Origin: DATBAX01 sp963723765
Lineage (GTDB): Bacteria > Acidobacteriota > Terriglobia > Terriglobales > Acidobacteriaceae
Assembly: GCA_963723765.1 (NCBI GenBank)
Contig: CAVRSD010000002.1
Span: forward strand, 496,001 to 560,000
Length of the DNA stretch: 64,000 nt
Direction of reading: 5' to 3'
The first letter of the stretch is position 1; the number at the start of each line of letters is the position of its first letter. The notes under the pieces are model-generated. The model was given only the letters and a program-made list of their open reading frames with translations. It was not told the DNA's origin and did not search any database. Positions 27,439 through 37,356 of the stretch are shown here, piece by piece. The position numbers and the translations under genes were made by a program.

Positions 27439-28503
27439 CTACTCAATCGAAATCTTACGCAGCAGCTTGAAGTCGCTGAGCATCTTGCCTGTGCCCAGCA
27501 CTACGCTGCACAGCGGATCGTCGGCGATCGAGACCGGTAATCCGGTTTCTTCACGGATGCGTTTGTCCAGATTCTTCAGCAGTGCGCCACCACCCGTAAG
27601 CACGATACCGCGATCGCTGATGTCGGCGGAAAGTTCCGGCGGTGTACGTTCGAGAGCCACGCGGACCGCATTCATGATGGTCGAAACGCATTCGCTTAGT
27701 GCTTCGCGAATTTCGCTGTCATCGACCGTAATTGTTTTAGGCACGCCTTCAATCAAGTTGCGGCCTTTGATTTCCATGGTCAGCGGCTTGTCCAGCGGAT
27801 ATGCGGAACCGATTTCCATTTTGATTTGCTCTGCCGTACGTTCACCGACCAGCAAATTATATTTGCGCTTGAGGTAGTTCATGATGGCTTCGTCCATCTG
27901 ATTGCCGGCCATGCGCACGGAACGCGAATAAACGATACCGCTGAGGGAAATCACCGCAATGTCGGTGGTGCCGCCGCCAATATCCACGACCATGTTGCCG
28001 CTGGGTTCAGTGATGGGCAGACCGGCGCCGATTGCCGCCACCATGGCTTGTTCGACGAGATAAACTTCGCTGGCCTTGGCGCGATAGGCGGAATCCATGA
28101 CCGCGCGTTTTTCTACTTGCGTAATTTCCGAGGGCACGCCAATCACGATGCGCGGATGTACCAGCATTTTGCGGTTGTGCGCCTTCTGGATAAAGTAATT
28201 CAACATTTTTTCGGTGACTTTAAAATCGGCGATCACACCATCTTTCATCGGCTTGATGGCGACAATGTTTCCTGGCGTGCGGCCCAGCATCTCCTTGGCC
28301 TCTTTGCCAACCGCCTCAACTTCCCCGGTGTTCTTGTTGATGGCCACGATGGAAGGTTCGTTCACCACGATGCCTTTGCCGCGCGCGTACACCAGCGTGT
28401 TGGCGGTGCCCAGGTCGATGGCGAGGTCACTCGAAAAAACACTGAACAACGACCTCAGGTTGTGCAAGCGCGATGCGCTGGAGTGGAAGCCGTTCTTTGA
28501 CAT
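27439..28503 (-). CDS. mreB: Rod-shape-determining actin homologue MreB
   Basis: A 354-aa MreB. ATP-binding motifs are present: LAIDLGTANTLVYARGKGIV (phosphate 1), MVVDIGGGTTDIAVISLSG (phosphate 2) and GIVLTGGGALLKNLD (adenosine). MreB filaments organise RodA/PBP2 wall synthesis. It is the first gene of the minus-strand cell-shape cluster; the 184-base upstream region is T/A-rich in places but no promoter was clear enough to call. Confidence 0.96.
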   Translation of the reverse strand: MSKNGFHSSASRLHNLRSLFSVFSSDLAIDLGTANTLVYARGKGIVVNEPSIVAINKNTGEVEAVGKEAKEMLGRTPGNIVAIKPMKDGVIADFKVTEKMLNYFIQKAHNRKMLVHPRIVIGVPSEITQVEKRAVMDSAYRAKASEVYLVEQAMVAAIGAGLPITEPSGNMVVDIGGGTTDIAVISLSGIVYSRSVRMAGNQMDEAIMNYLKRKYNLLVGERTAEQIKMEIGSAYPLDKPLTMEIKGRNLIEGVPKTITVDDSEIREALSECVSTIMNAVRVALERTPPELSADISDRGIVLTGGGALLKNLDKRIREETGLPVSIADDPLCSVVLGTGKMLSDFKLLRKISIE

Positions 28504-28687
28504 GCGTGAAACTTCTTTCTCTGATCTCGGTTTTTTCTTGCTCTTCCAGACCCGGTTTTTCTTTGTCCGCGCCCGGTTACTTTTGTCCAGTAAGACTTAC
28601 TGTCTTAATTCTATGGGAATTCTGACAATAGGACAGCAAACGAAAGTTCCTGCACCTCGGGTAGTCCACTGGAATGACTGCCGCGGT

Positions 28688-29971
28688 TCACTGAATCACA
28701 ACTTTCTTTTGCTCGGTTTTCACTCCGCCCTTTTTATTCTGTGCTGTGATCGTAATCACGCTCTCCCCCAACGGCAGAGGCGGCGTAAAGTAATGAAACG
28801 TGCCATCCACGCCAATGACCGGTACTTCCTGGCCATTGACCATTACCCGTGCTCCCACTTCAGTCTTCCCGGTCAATTCGATCACGTGGCCATGCTGGCT
28901 CAACGGATCCAAATCCAGGGTCATAACCGCCGTGTTGGTGTCTTTCGGAATGATGGTGAAGCGGTTTTTCTCGCTCTCGGGCGATTCCTTGCCGGCGGCA
29001 TCATAGGACTGCACCATCCAGTAATACGCGCCCTCCCCTAATCCCGAGACCACCGCCCCCGGTGTGGGTACCTTGAGGTTGACGACGGTCGAAGTAAAGT
29101 GCTGGTTCTTGGAAATCTCCAACCTATAGCGTACGGCGTTCGGTATCGGACTCCAGGAAAAATCGATCGACTTGGAATCGATGGGCATCATGTTGGCGGG
29201 AGAGATCAGACCGGGAGGACCAATCTCCTTTGATTTCTCCATGCGCAACGAGTTGCCTTTCCAGTTCAATTTGTCCAAATCCGTCAGGCCAACCACTTCG
29301 CCGTTGCGCGCGACTTCGGCGCTTCCCTTCTTCATCACAATCTCATGCTGATCATTCGCCGGATCATTGCTTACTCGGGCCGCGCTGTCCGGCGCCAGTG
29401 ATGCCGTTGCCCCGGCAACCGTAACTTGCGATCTTGACCCTTGAGCGTACATGGCAGTCGTCAAATCGACGGTTCCGGTGCTGACCGCTACCGCTACGTT
29501 AGTCTGCTGCTGTTCGTTGGTCGAGTTTTCTTCCACTACGATCAAGGAATCCTGTTTCACCGTGTAATTGGTGCCGTCGTTGAAAACGATCTTGGCCATG
29601 CCCTCGGGGCCGGTCTGGACCACATCACCTTTTTCCAGCGGCACGCTGTAGTCGGCGTTCACCCAGCTATTACTGCTCGCCTTCTTCACTCTCACCGTAC
29701 CGTCGAGCGCGGTAATGTGCGCTTGCTGCGAGCTCATGGAGCCGGACTTCACCGGCCCGGCCGCGCCCGCTACTGCTTCAAGTAACTTGTTGCCGAAATT
29801 ATCCGCAGCCTTGATGCCGTTGGCGGTGAATTGCGGGAATGCGAAGCGCATGGCAATGCAAAAAACTATGGCTACGCCCAGCACCGCCAGCAGTACGCTG
29901 CGGTACGTGACAGTTTTCCACGCGATCTGGATCGCCGGCTTGCGATTTGAAGACACCGAGGCCCCTGCCAC
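28688..29971 (-). CDS. FecR-domain protein with Fn3-like and glucodextranase-like repeats
   Basis: A 427-aa protein with one N-terminal membrane segment (about residues 25-45) and a large extracytoplasmic part. Residues 90-200 match a FecR/SH3-like domain (LDGTVRVKKASSNSWVNADY, VQTGPEGMAKIVFNDGTNYT). Next comes a Fn3-like segment (IDFSWSPIPNAVRYRLEISK) and a C-terminal immunoglobulin-like repeat (LTGKTEVGARVMVNGQEVPV). In acidobacteria such proteins are probably envelope structural or signalling parts, not classical sigma regulators; no sigma gene is adjacent. Confidence 0.8.
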   Translation of the reverse strand: MAGASVSSNRKPAIQIAWKTVTYRSVLLAVLGVAIVFCIAMRFAFPQFTANGIKAADNFGNKLLEAVAGAAGPVKSGSMSSQQAHITALDGTVRVKKASSNSWVNADYSVPLEKGDVVQTGPEGMAKIVFNDGTNYTVKQDSLIVVEENSTNEQQQTNVAVAVSTGTVDLTTAMYAQGSRSQVTVAGATASLAPDSAARVSNDPANDQHEIVMKKGSAEVARNGEVVGLTDLDKLNWKGNSLRMEKSKEIGPPGLISPANMMPIDSKSIDFSWSPIPNAVRYRLEISKNQHFTSTVVNLKVPTPGAVVSGLGEGAYYWMVQSYDAAGKESPESEKNRFTIIPKDTNTAVMTLDLDPLSQHGHVIELTGKTEVGARVMVNGQEVPVIGVDGTFHYFTPPLPLGESVITITAQNKKGGVKTEQKKVVIQ

Positions 29972-30391
29972 CTAGCCAAACTTAGAGAATATGGGGTAAC
30001 TTGAACATTATCACAAGGGTAACTACGGAAAACACCGTTAATCAACTTGGGTCACCACACGTCGGGGCATGACCCGCCGGGCCGCCGAAAGTATAGGAAC
30101 GCAGCTACTTCACTGGCTCTTTACTCGGTCATAACGTAGCCTTTTAAGACATCTGAGAGTGTTCCCAAAATCGCAATAGATGTTGTTTAGTTTCACAACC
30201 CTCGCAGAATCAATACGCTCCAGACAACTTTTAGCCGAGCAACATAATCCTATCGGCGGCGTTTATACACACGTAACAGATTTTGGAATCATGCCCGACG
30301 TAAGGGGCTGGAATTAGCCTCTTATCCGCGCAACCCGCAGCGGCAAGGCATTACCGGGCAAGCGAAGGATGAGAGAGCCAGAGGAAACACA
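29972..30391. other. 420-base divergent intergenic region
   Basis: It separates the FecR gene (minus) from the YXWGXW gene (plus) and must contain both promoters. A segment around 30050-30150 carries GAAAG and ACGCAG blocks that first suggest a cyclic-di-GMP riboswitch, but the required stems do not form. Nothing else recognised. Confidence 0.4.
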
Positions 30392-31558
30392 ATGCGTATC
30401 ATGCGCTCCATGCGTTTGTTGTTATTGGCATTTTTCATATTGGCCATCCCAGTGGTGTCGTCCGCGGGCGTTTTTGTCTCTATAAACATCGCTCCACCGG
30501 CGCTGCCGGTCTACGTTCAGCCCCCTTGCCCGGTTGACGGCTATCTCTGGACGCCTGGCTATTGGGCTTACGGCGACGAAGGCTACTTCTGGGTCCCTGG
30601 CACCTGGGTCGAACCTCCGCAAGTCGGTTTCCTGTGGACACCCGGCTATTGGGGATGGGGCGAGGGTGTCTATGCCTGGCATGGCGGCTATTGGGGTGAA
30701 CATATCGGATTCTACGGTGGAGTCAACTACGGCTTCGGTTACGGCGGCGTCGGCTACGAAGGCGGATACTGGCAGGGCGGTCGCTTCTCCTACAACCGGT
30801 CCGTCACCAACGTAAACGTCACCATCGTGCACAACGTGTACAACAAAACGGTCATCGTCAACAACACTACTCGTGTGAGTTTCAATGGCGGGGCCGGCGG
30901 CATTGACCGGCGTCCATCAGCGGAAGAAGAGCGGTTTTCTCACGAACAACATGTTCAGGCTACTGCCATGCAGACACGGCATGAAACTGCCGCTGCCAGC
31001 AATCGGGAACTTCGGGCTTCGGTGAATCATGGGAAACCAGCGATTGCCGCCACGGCAAAGCCTGGAGAATTCAGCGGTCGTGGGGTAGTTGCAGCTCGGG
31101 AAGCTGGAGCGCCGTATAAGCCGTCTCCAGCTGCGAATCGTGGAGCGGCTTCCCCGCGGGCCAATAATGTTCCACGTCCGGAGAACACGCCAGGAAACAA
31201 GATGGAACATCCTGCCGCTCGTCCGGAATCTGAAGCTAGCAAAGCTCCTACTACTCACAATGTGCCTCGTCCTCCCAATGCTTCCAACCGGACGAGCACA
31301 CCGCGTGCGGGAAACACGGCGAAGCCGGAGCATGCGGCTGCCGAGCATAACGTACCGCGTCCACCGAGCGATTCTCACGCACAGAGCGAGAAGCCGGCGC
31401 ATCAGGCCGCCCCAGCACGTCCCGAGCACGCAGCGGCTCCACGGGAAAGTAAACCTCAAGCCGAAAAAGCGCCTCGACCGGAATCACATCCGCAGGCTGC
31501 TGCTCCTCACCACGAGAGTGCGCCTCGCCCAGAGAAGCCCGAGGAGAAGAAGCACTAA
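30392..31558 (+). CDS. YXWGXW-repeat secreted protein with Pro/Ala/His-rich tail
   Basis: A 388-aa exported protein. After the signal (residues 7-25, ending SSAG) come three aromatic repeats of the YXWGXW/WxPGxW type: GYLWTPGYWAYG, GYFWVPGTW and GFLWTPGYWGWG, followed by GGYWGEHIGFYGG and an Asn/Val-rich beta stretch. From about residue 180 on the sequence is low-complexity and rich in A, P, H, E, with three NVPRP copies spaced irregularly. A strong terminator follows. Surface or outer-membrane-associated structural role is likely; function unknown. Confidence 0.82.
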   Translation: MRIMRSMRLLLLAFFILAIPVVSSAGVFVSINIAPPALPVYVQPPCPVDGYLWTPGYWAYGDEGYFWVPGTWVEPPQVGFLWTPGYWGWGEGVYAWHGGYWGEHIGFYGGVNYGFGYGGVGYEGGYWQGGRFSYNRSVTNVNVTIVHNVYNKTVIVNNTTRVSFNGGAGGIDRRPSAEEERFSHEQHVQATAMQTRHETAAASNRELRASVNHGKPAIAATAKPGEFSGRGVVAAREAGAPYKPSPAANRGAASPRANNVPRPENTPGNKMEHPAARPESEASKAPTTHNVPRPPNASNRTSTPRAGNTAKPEHAAAEHNVPRPPSDSHAQSEKPAHQAAPARPEHAAAPRESKPQAEKAPRPESHPQAAAPHHESAPRPEKPEEKKH

Positions 31559-31583
31559 TCTGCAAAATGGACGATTGATCCCG

Positions 31584-31631
31584 GCGGCCCGTGGTGAGTG
31601 CAAGGTTGCACTGATTACGGGCCGCTTTTTT
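31584..31631 (+). terminator. Rho-independent terminator
   Basis: Outer stem GCGGCCCGT (31584-31592) with ACGGGCCGC (31617-31625), an inner hairpin with GAGTGCAA/TTGCACT, then TTTTTT at 31626-31631. It ends the YXWGXW gene. Confidence 0.85.
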
Positions 31632-31642
31632 GCTTCCGAAAA

Positions 31643-31972
31643 TTACCATTTCTTGAAAATCACAAACACGGCAGCCACGATCATCGCGAAACCGACAAGG
31701 TAGTTCCACTTCAGCTTCTCTCCCAAATACAAGACCGAGAAGGCTGAAAACACCACCAGCGTGATGACTTCCTGAATGGTCTTGAGCTGGACGGCGGTGA
31801 ACTCGTAAGAGCCGATGCGGTTGGCGGGAACCTGGAAGCAGTACTCAAAAAACGCAATCAGCCAGCTAATCAGAATGACCTTAAACAGCGGCGCCTGACG
31901 GTACTTCAGGTGGCCGTACCAGGCGAAGGTCATGAAGATGTTAGAAATTGTCAGCAGCACGATCGTGGTCAT
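31643..31972 (-). CDS. DUF486/DMT-type small membrane protein
   Basis: A 109-aa protein with four membrane segments. It starts MTTIVLLTISNIFMTFAWYG and contains SWLIAFFEYCFQVPANRIG, the DUF486 signature, ending VGFAMIVAAVFVIFKKW. DUF486 proteins belong to the drug/metabolite transporter superfamily; transport function has not been established for them generally. The start at 31972 is set by family length; the longer frame to 32188 is not protein-like. Confidence 0.85.
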   Translation of the reverse strand: MTTIVLLTISNIFMTFAWYGHLKYRQAPLFKVILISWLIAFFEYCFQVPANRIGSYEFTAVQLKTIQEVITLVVFSAFSVLYLGEKLKWNYLVGFAMIVAAVFVIFKKW

Positions 31973-32211
31973 GGAGATTATGCTGCCATGAATTCCGAGG
32001 ACCTGCCACCCCACAGCCGGCGTAGGGGCGGATCCTTTGCTGAGCGAAGCCGGAAGATGTCCTCGCCTGCCCCGCGGACGGCAGTCCGCCTTGATTAGCG
32101 CGCCCAGACTTGGCGTCCGGGCCTGCGTGATTCGTTGTTCGCCCCCTGCTTGCCGCTCTTCTGGCCCGGTTGTAGCATGGGAGATCACGGCTTTTATTTC
32201 CAGGAGGCATT

Positions 32212-33746
32212 ATGGCGACCGATACGCTGGCCACCCCGGCCATTGCCGGCAGCGGTAAAACCAAGGTTTATAAGAACTTTATTGACGGCGAGTGGGTCGA
32301 GTCGAAGAGCGGGGAAACGTTCGAAAACCGCAATCCTGCCGACACCCGCGATGTAGTTGGAATCTTCCAGAAATCGGGGAAAGCCGACATCGATGCCGCC
32401 ATGGAAGCCGCCAAACGCGCCTTCGCCAAATGGCGCCTCGTCCCGCTCCTCATCGTGCGGAAATTGTCTTTCGTGCGGCCGAGATGCTGTTTGAGCGCAA
32501 GGAAGAATACGCCCGCGACATGACCCGCGAAATGGGCAAGATCCTCAAGGAAACCCGCGGCGACGTGCAGGAAGCCATCGATTGCGCCTATTACATGGCT
32601 GGAGAAGGCCGCCGCCTGTTCGGGCCCACCACGCCCTCGGAGTTGCCCAATAAATTTGCCATGGCCATCCGCCAGCCCATCGGCGTCTGCGGCATGATTG
32701 CGCCCTGGAACTTTCCCATGGCCATTCCGTCGTGGAAACTTCTGCCGGCCATCGTTTGCGGCAACACCTGCGTGATCAAGCCGGGCGAGGACACTCCGCT
32801 CTCCACGCTGAATCTGGTCCGCACTCTGATGGACGCAGGCCTGCCTAAAGGCGTCATCAACATCGTGACCGGATACGGGCCAGAAGCGGGAGCGCCGCTG
32901 GTCGAGCATCCCGATCTGCGGGCGATTTCTTTCACCGGGTCGTCTCGCGTGGGTCGCATTGTCGGCGCTACTGCCGCCAAGAGTCTAAAGCATTGCTCGC
33001 TGGAACTCGGTGGCAAGAATCCCATGATCGTCCTCGATGATGCCAATCTCGAGCTCGCCATCGAAGGCGGCCTGTGGGGCGCATTCGGCACTACTGGCCA
33101 GCGCTGCACGGCGACCAGCCGCATCATCGTCCAGAAAGGTGTATATGCGGATTTCATCTCGCGCTATGTCGAGCTCGCCAAGAAATTAAAAGTCGGCAAC
33201 GGACTCAACGAAAGCACCGAGATGGGCCCCGCCATCAACGAGCGCCAGCTTAAGAGCGATCTGAATTACGTGGAGATCGGTAAATCCGAGGGTGCGAAGT
33301 TGAAGACCGGAGGCAATCGTCTGGAAAAAGGCGACTACCAGCACGGCTACTTCATGGAACCCACAGTATTTGTCGATGTCGATCCCAAGATGCGCATCGC
33401 CCAGGAGGAAATCTTTGGCCCGGTGGTTTCGATCATCCCCTGTGACAGCTTCGAGCACGCCATTGAAATCGCCAATGGCATTGAGTACGGGCTTTCATCT
33501 TCGCTCTATACCAAAGACGTGAACAAAGCCTTCACTGCGATGCGAGATCTTCACACCGGGATCACCTACATCAATGCCCCAACCATCGGCGCGGAAGTGC
33601 ACTTGCCGTTTGGTGGTACGAAGTCCACTGGCAACGGTCATCGCGAAGGCGGTATCGGGGCAATAGATTTTTACAGCGAGTGGAAGGCTGTTTACGTGGA
33701 TTATTCCGACAAGCTGCAGAAAGCGCAGATCGACCGCGGGGAGTAA
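32212..33746 (+). CDS. NAD(P)-dependent aldehyde dehydrogenase, frameshifted
   Basis: About 511 aa once one missing base near 32443 is restored (WRLVP then APHRAEIVFRAAEML). ALDH motifs are complete: APWNFPMAIPSWKLLPAIV, SFTGSSRVGRIV, the general-base Glu in LELGGKNPM, and the catalytic Cys in TTGQRCTATSR. Sequence style fits the semialdehyde dehydrogenases (alpha-ketoglutaric semialdehyde or succinic semialdehyde type), converting an aldehyde to its acid in the cytoplasm. ATG 32212 is preceded by AGGAGG. Confidence 0.88.
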
Positions 33747-33772
33747 ATGAGAAAAGAGAAACTTTCAATCTT

Positions 33773-33917
33773 GTCGTCCTGAGCGGAGTGAGTTCACTCG
33801 TTTACGAGTGGACTCACGGAGTCGAAGGACCCCTAAAACCAGCAAGTCTGCCTGGGGTAGGGATCCTTCGACTGCTAGGAAACTTCGTTCCGAAGTTTCC
33901 TCTCCGCTCAGGATGAC
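33773..33917. repeat. Dispersed inverted repeat (GTCGTCCTGAGC...GCTCAGGATGAC)
   Basis: The outer ends are complementary (CCTGAGCGGA with TCCGCTCAGG), with inner hairpins such as CACTCGTTTACGAGTG at about 33804 and GAAACTTCGTTCCGAAGTTT at about 33881. It fills the spacer between the aldehyde dehydrogenase and S53 protease genes. Confidence 0.7.
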
Positions 33918-33937
33918 AGAGGGTCAGGAGATAAGAA

Positions 33938-35575
33938 ATGAATAAACACACGGCAGGTTTTCTGGCAATCGCGGCATTCATGCTCTTCTTCGGTTCGATG
34001 GCAACAGCTGAGCAGCGCTTAACCATGAGCAGTCACGTGCATCAGGAAGTCGTTAACGGGCAGGCAGCATTTGTCGGTCATCTCCCCAGCACGCGGCATT
34101 TGAGCCTGGCCATCTCCTTGCCGCTTAGGAATGAATCAGGCCTGCGAGATCTGATCCAGCAAATTTACGATTCCCAAAGTCCGAGCTTCCGACAATATCT
34201 CAGCGTGCCGGAATTCGCCGAGAGATTCGGGCCCACCCAGGACGACTATGACGCAGTCGTCCGCTTTGCAAGAACAAATGGGCTGAATGTCGTGAACACA
34301 GCCTCTAATCGCCTGGTTTTGGATGTTGAAGGGCCAGTAGCCAACATCGAAAATGCTTTCCACATCGCCATGAACACATATCAGCATCCCACCGAGAACC
34401 GGACGTTCTACTCGCCCGATCGCGAACCATCGCTTGATCTCGATGTGCCGGTGTTGCACATCACCGGATTGGACAACTTCACACTCCCGCATTCCCACAT
34501 GGTAAGAACTGCGAAACCGGCAGCCGTCGTCAGCAAGACGACCGGCTCGGGGCCCGGCGGACAATTCATCGGCAGCGATATGCGAGCTGCCTACTACGGA
34601 TCCGGCTCTCTCAATGGCAAAGGCCAGTCGCTTGGGTTATTTGAATATGGCGGTTATGAGATTAGCGACGTCAGGCTTTTCTTCAAAACGGTAAAGCAGA
34701 CTCTCAAGGTCCCGGTGAAGGGTGTGTCGTTGAATGGAGTCAGTTTAAAGTGTCCGCCTGCGACCTGCGACGACGGTGAACAGGTGCTCGACATTGAGAT
34801 GGCGATCTCCATGGCTCCGGCTCTGAAGCAGGTCGTAGTTTACGTGGGCAACAACGACGTCTCCATCTTCAACCGGATGGCGTCGGACAATACTTCCAAG
34901 CAACTCAGCTGTTCCTGGGGCTGGGCCGATGATGAAACCAGTATTGACCCAATCCTCATGGAGTTCGCCGCTCAGGGACAAACTCTATTCGTAGCCACGG
35001 GTGACGATGGCTCGGCAAGCGCCGCCAGTTACGTCTGGCCGTCGGACGATCCTCTCGTGGTCGGTGTCGGCGGGACCGATATCACCACCAACGGCGCCGG
35101 TGGATCGTGGAAATCGGAAACCGGATGGAGCGGCAGCGCCGGCATGCCTTCCAAGAATAAAGTTCCCATCCCCGCATATCAGCAACTCCCGGGCGTGGTT
35201 ACTTCGACCAATCATGCTTCCAAGAAGTTACGCAACATTCCGGACGTGGCCGCCGAAGCCAACACCAATCAGTTCAGCTGCTATGACGGCGGCTGCTACG
35301 GAGGCAATGGGGGCACCAGTTACGCTGCCCCGGTCTGGGCCGGCTTCCTGGCTTTGGTCAATCAGCAGGCGGCCGCGAAGGGTAAGTCTCCAGTCGGTTT
35401 TATCAATCCGGCTGTCTATGCGATTGGCACGGGATCGAGCTACACCAGCGACTTCCACGACCAAACCAGCGGTAGCAACGGCAAGTATTCCGCGGTCAAG
35501 AACTTCGATCTGGTAACCGGCTGGGGAAGTCCGACGGGCGTGGATCTGATCGACGCATTGATTGGTTCGGAGTAA
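33938..35575 (+). CDS. S53 family serine-carboxyl protease (sedolisin/kumamolisin-like)
   Basis: A 545-aa secreted pro-protease. Signal peptide 1-24; activation (Pro-kumamolisin) domain about 30-185 including YDSQSPSFRQYLSVPEFAER; catalytic domain from about 205. The S53 triad is visible: Glu281 and Asp285 (GEQVLDIEMA), Ser461 (GGTSYAAPVWAG), and the oxyanion Asp in ATGDDG at about 356. The C-terminal calcium-site sequence DLVTGWGSPTGVDLI is also present. Such enzymes digest proteins at acid pH outside the cell, fitting an acidic-soil lifestyle. Confidence 0.93.
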   Translation: MNKHTAGFLAIAAFMLFFGSMATAEQRLTMSSHVHQEVVNGQAAFVGHLPSTRHLSLAISLPLRNESGLRDLIQQIYDSQSPSFRQYLSVPEFAERFGPTQDDYDAVVRFARTNGLNVVNTASNRLVLDVEGPVANIENAFHIAMNTYQHPTENRTFYSPDREPSLDLDVPVLHITGLDNFTLPHSHMVRTAKPAAVVSKTTGSGPGGQFIGSDMRAAYYGSGSLNGKGQSLGLFEYGGYEISDVRLFFKTVKQTLKVPVKGVSLNGVSLKCPPATCDDGEQVLDIEMAISMAPALKQVVVYVGNNDVSIFNRMASDNTSKQLSCSWGWADDETSIDPILMEFAAQGQTLFVATGDDGSASAASYVWPSDDPLVVGVGGTDITTNGAGGSWKSETGWSGSAGMPSKNKVPIPAYQQLPGVVTSTNHASKKLRNIPDVAAEANTNQFSCYDGGCYGGNGGTSYAAPVWAGFLALVNQQAAAKGKSPVGFINPAVYAIGTGSSYTSDFHDQTSGSNGKYSAVKNFDLVTGWGSPTGVDLIDALIGSE

Positions 35576-35590
35576 CCGATCCCAGATTTT

Positions 35591-35666
35591 GTCATTCCGA
35601 GAAGTGCAGCGCCGAGGAATCTGCTCGCTGCCCGGCACTAAGGAAAAAGCAGATTTCTCTGCGCCC
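35591..35666. repeat. Partial dispersed repeat (GTCATTCCGAG type)
   Basis: It starts GTCATTCCGAGAAG and includes GCCGAGGAATCTGCTC and a complementary GCAGATTTCTCTGC segment. The right end is degenerate compared with the element at 53323-53412. Confidence 0.5.
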
Positions 35667-35695
35667 TCAGCACTCTCCGCGGTTAAAATCGATCC

Positions 35696-36904
35696 ATGCC
35701 CATCACGCAAACTCGCGAGATCGCGCCAGCCACCCGGCTGGAGAATGTCCGCTATGCCATCCGCGATCTGGCATCGACGGCGGACCGGGTCATCGCCCAG
35801 GGACACAAAGTACTCGCGCTCAATGTGGGCGATCCTAATATTTTTGACTTTCAAACACCGCCTCACCTGATTGAAGCCGTTTATAAAGCCATGCGTGATG
35901 GCAAGAACGGTTACGCCCCCTCGGCGGGAATCCCTGAAGCGCTCACCGCCATCCGTGCCGAAGCCGCGCGTAAGGGCATGACTTCCGTACAGAATGTCTT
36001 TGTCACCGCCGGAGCCAGTGAGTCCGTGGACATTTGTCTCACCTCGCTGCTCAACCCCGGTGACAATATCCTCACGCCGAGCCCGGATTATCCGCTCTAC
36101 TCGGCCGTGCTCGCGAAGCTGGGCATCGGCCTGAATACTTACGATCTAAACGAAGACGACGGCTGGCAGCCGGAACTTGAGGACATCAAGAAGAAAATTA
36201 CGCCACGCACTCGCGGCATCGTGCTGATCAATCCCAACAATCCAACGGGATCGGTCTGCACCCGGGCCATGCTCGAACAAGTCGCGGAACTGGCGCGGCG
36301 GCACAACCTGATTATTTTCTCCGACGAGATCTACGACAAGCTCATGCTCGATGGTGACGAGTGCATTGCCATGGCGGCCGTCGCGCCCGATGTGCCAGTG
36401 GTCACTTTCGGCGGCCTGTCCAAGAACTATCTCGCGCCCGGATGGCGCCTGGGATGGAGCATCATCAGTGGCGAAGCCGCCGCAGTAAAGCCTTACATCG
36501 ACGGCGTACATAAACTCCTGCGCTCGCGACTTTCGGCCAATCATCCCGAACAATATGCGGTGAAGATTGCGCTCGAAGGCCCGCAGGACCACCTGATTGA
36601 AGTTTGCCGGAAACTGCGATCGCGCCGCGACATCACCATGGATCGCTGCAACTCGATTCCGCACATCAGCTGTGTCTCGCCGCGCGGAGCTTTCTATGCC
36701 TATCCCCGTCTGGACATTCCCGAAGACGATGAAGTCTTCGTAAAGGAACTGATCCTGCAAAAACACGTCATGGTTGTCCACGGCTCCGGCTTCGGACAAA
36801 AGCCCGGCACCAAACATTTCCGGATCGTGTTCCTGCCCGATGAAGCGACGTTGACGAAGGCGTACGACGCGATTGAGGAATTTGTTAGAGAGAGATATCG
36901 GTAG
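35696..36904 (+). CDS. PLP-dependent aminotransferase, class I/II (alanine-type)
   Basis: A 402-aa fold-type I aminotransferase. Conserved features: LNVGDPNIFDFQTP, GYAPSAGIPEA, TAGASESVDICL, LINPNNPTGSV, FSDEIYDKL and the cofactor Lys243 in FGGLSKNYLAPGW, followed by the phosphate-binding region. The sequence style is that of the AlaA/YfbQ-like group, which makes alanine from pyruvate and glutamate; other amino donors are possible. Cytoplasmic. The protein ends just before the AT-rich island. Confidence 0.88.
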   Translation: MPITQTREIAPATRLENVRYAIRDLASTADRVIAQGHKVLALNVGDPNIFDFQTPPHLIEAVYKAMRDGKNGYAPSAGIPEALTAIRAEAARKGMTSVQNVFVTAGASESVDICLTSLLNPGDNILTPSPDYPLYSAVLAKLGIGLNTYDLNEDDGWQPELEDIKKKITPRTRGIVLINPNNPTGSVCTRAMLEQVAELARRHNLIIFSDEIYDKLMLDGDECIAMAAVAPDVPVVTFGGLSKNYLAPGWRLGWSIISGEAAAVKPYIDGVHKLLRSRLSANHPEQYAVKIALEGPQDHLIEVCRKLRSRRDITMDRCNSIPHISCVSPRGAFYAYPRLDIPEDDEVFVKELILQKHVMVVHGSGFGQKPGTKHFRIVFLPDEATLTKAYDAIEEFVRERYR

Positions 36905-37356
36905 GACGAGTTATCGCCCTGACTGAAGCAGAGAATACCAAATAAGCAGCTCCGCACCGTATTAGCCAACGACAGGAGTTGGGTTCGGAAGTGATGGGCT
37001 GGAAACAATCCCATCATTTACTTGGTGCTTAACCATCGTGATTCTCGTTGGATCGATGATCGTCAGGTAATTTCAGGCCATCGGTAGTTGTTTCATGTTC
37101 GAAGGGCGTATGACGGAACACATCCGACGTGACTATTTTCAAGACTGTTATGTCGCGGCTGGAGATCATATTTTCTTCTTTCCTACCCTATATGGTAAAT
37201 CGGCCAAATCGTTACTTCACATTACCTTAGGTGGGGACTAACAACTGTCTACGCCAAACTAGCGTACCTATAATAATTTCTTGCCAAAAAACAGTAGTCC
37301 GCTTTCAAACCCTACTATATCATGTATATATAAGAAAGTAAGCGCTTTATGGCAGC
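36905..37356. other. AT-rich spacer without genes
   Basis: Clearly richer in A/T than its surroundings, with stretches such as ATCATGTATATATAAG near 37320. No open frame with protein-like features on either strand, no repeat of the families seen elsewhere. It marks the left border of an island reaching about 38500. Confidence 0.5.

Noticed and set aside
30050..30150. Possible cyclic-di-GMP class I riboswitch upstream of the YXWGXW gene
   Set aside because: GGGCA, ACC, GAAAG and ACGCAG blocks appear in order, but the bases next to GAAA do not pair and the distance between ACC and GAAA is too long. The distinguishing stems cannot be drawn.
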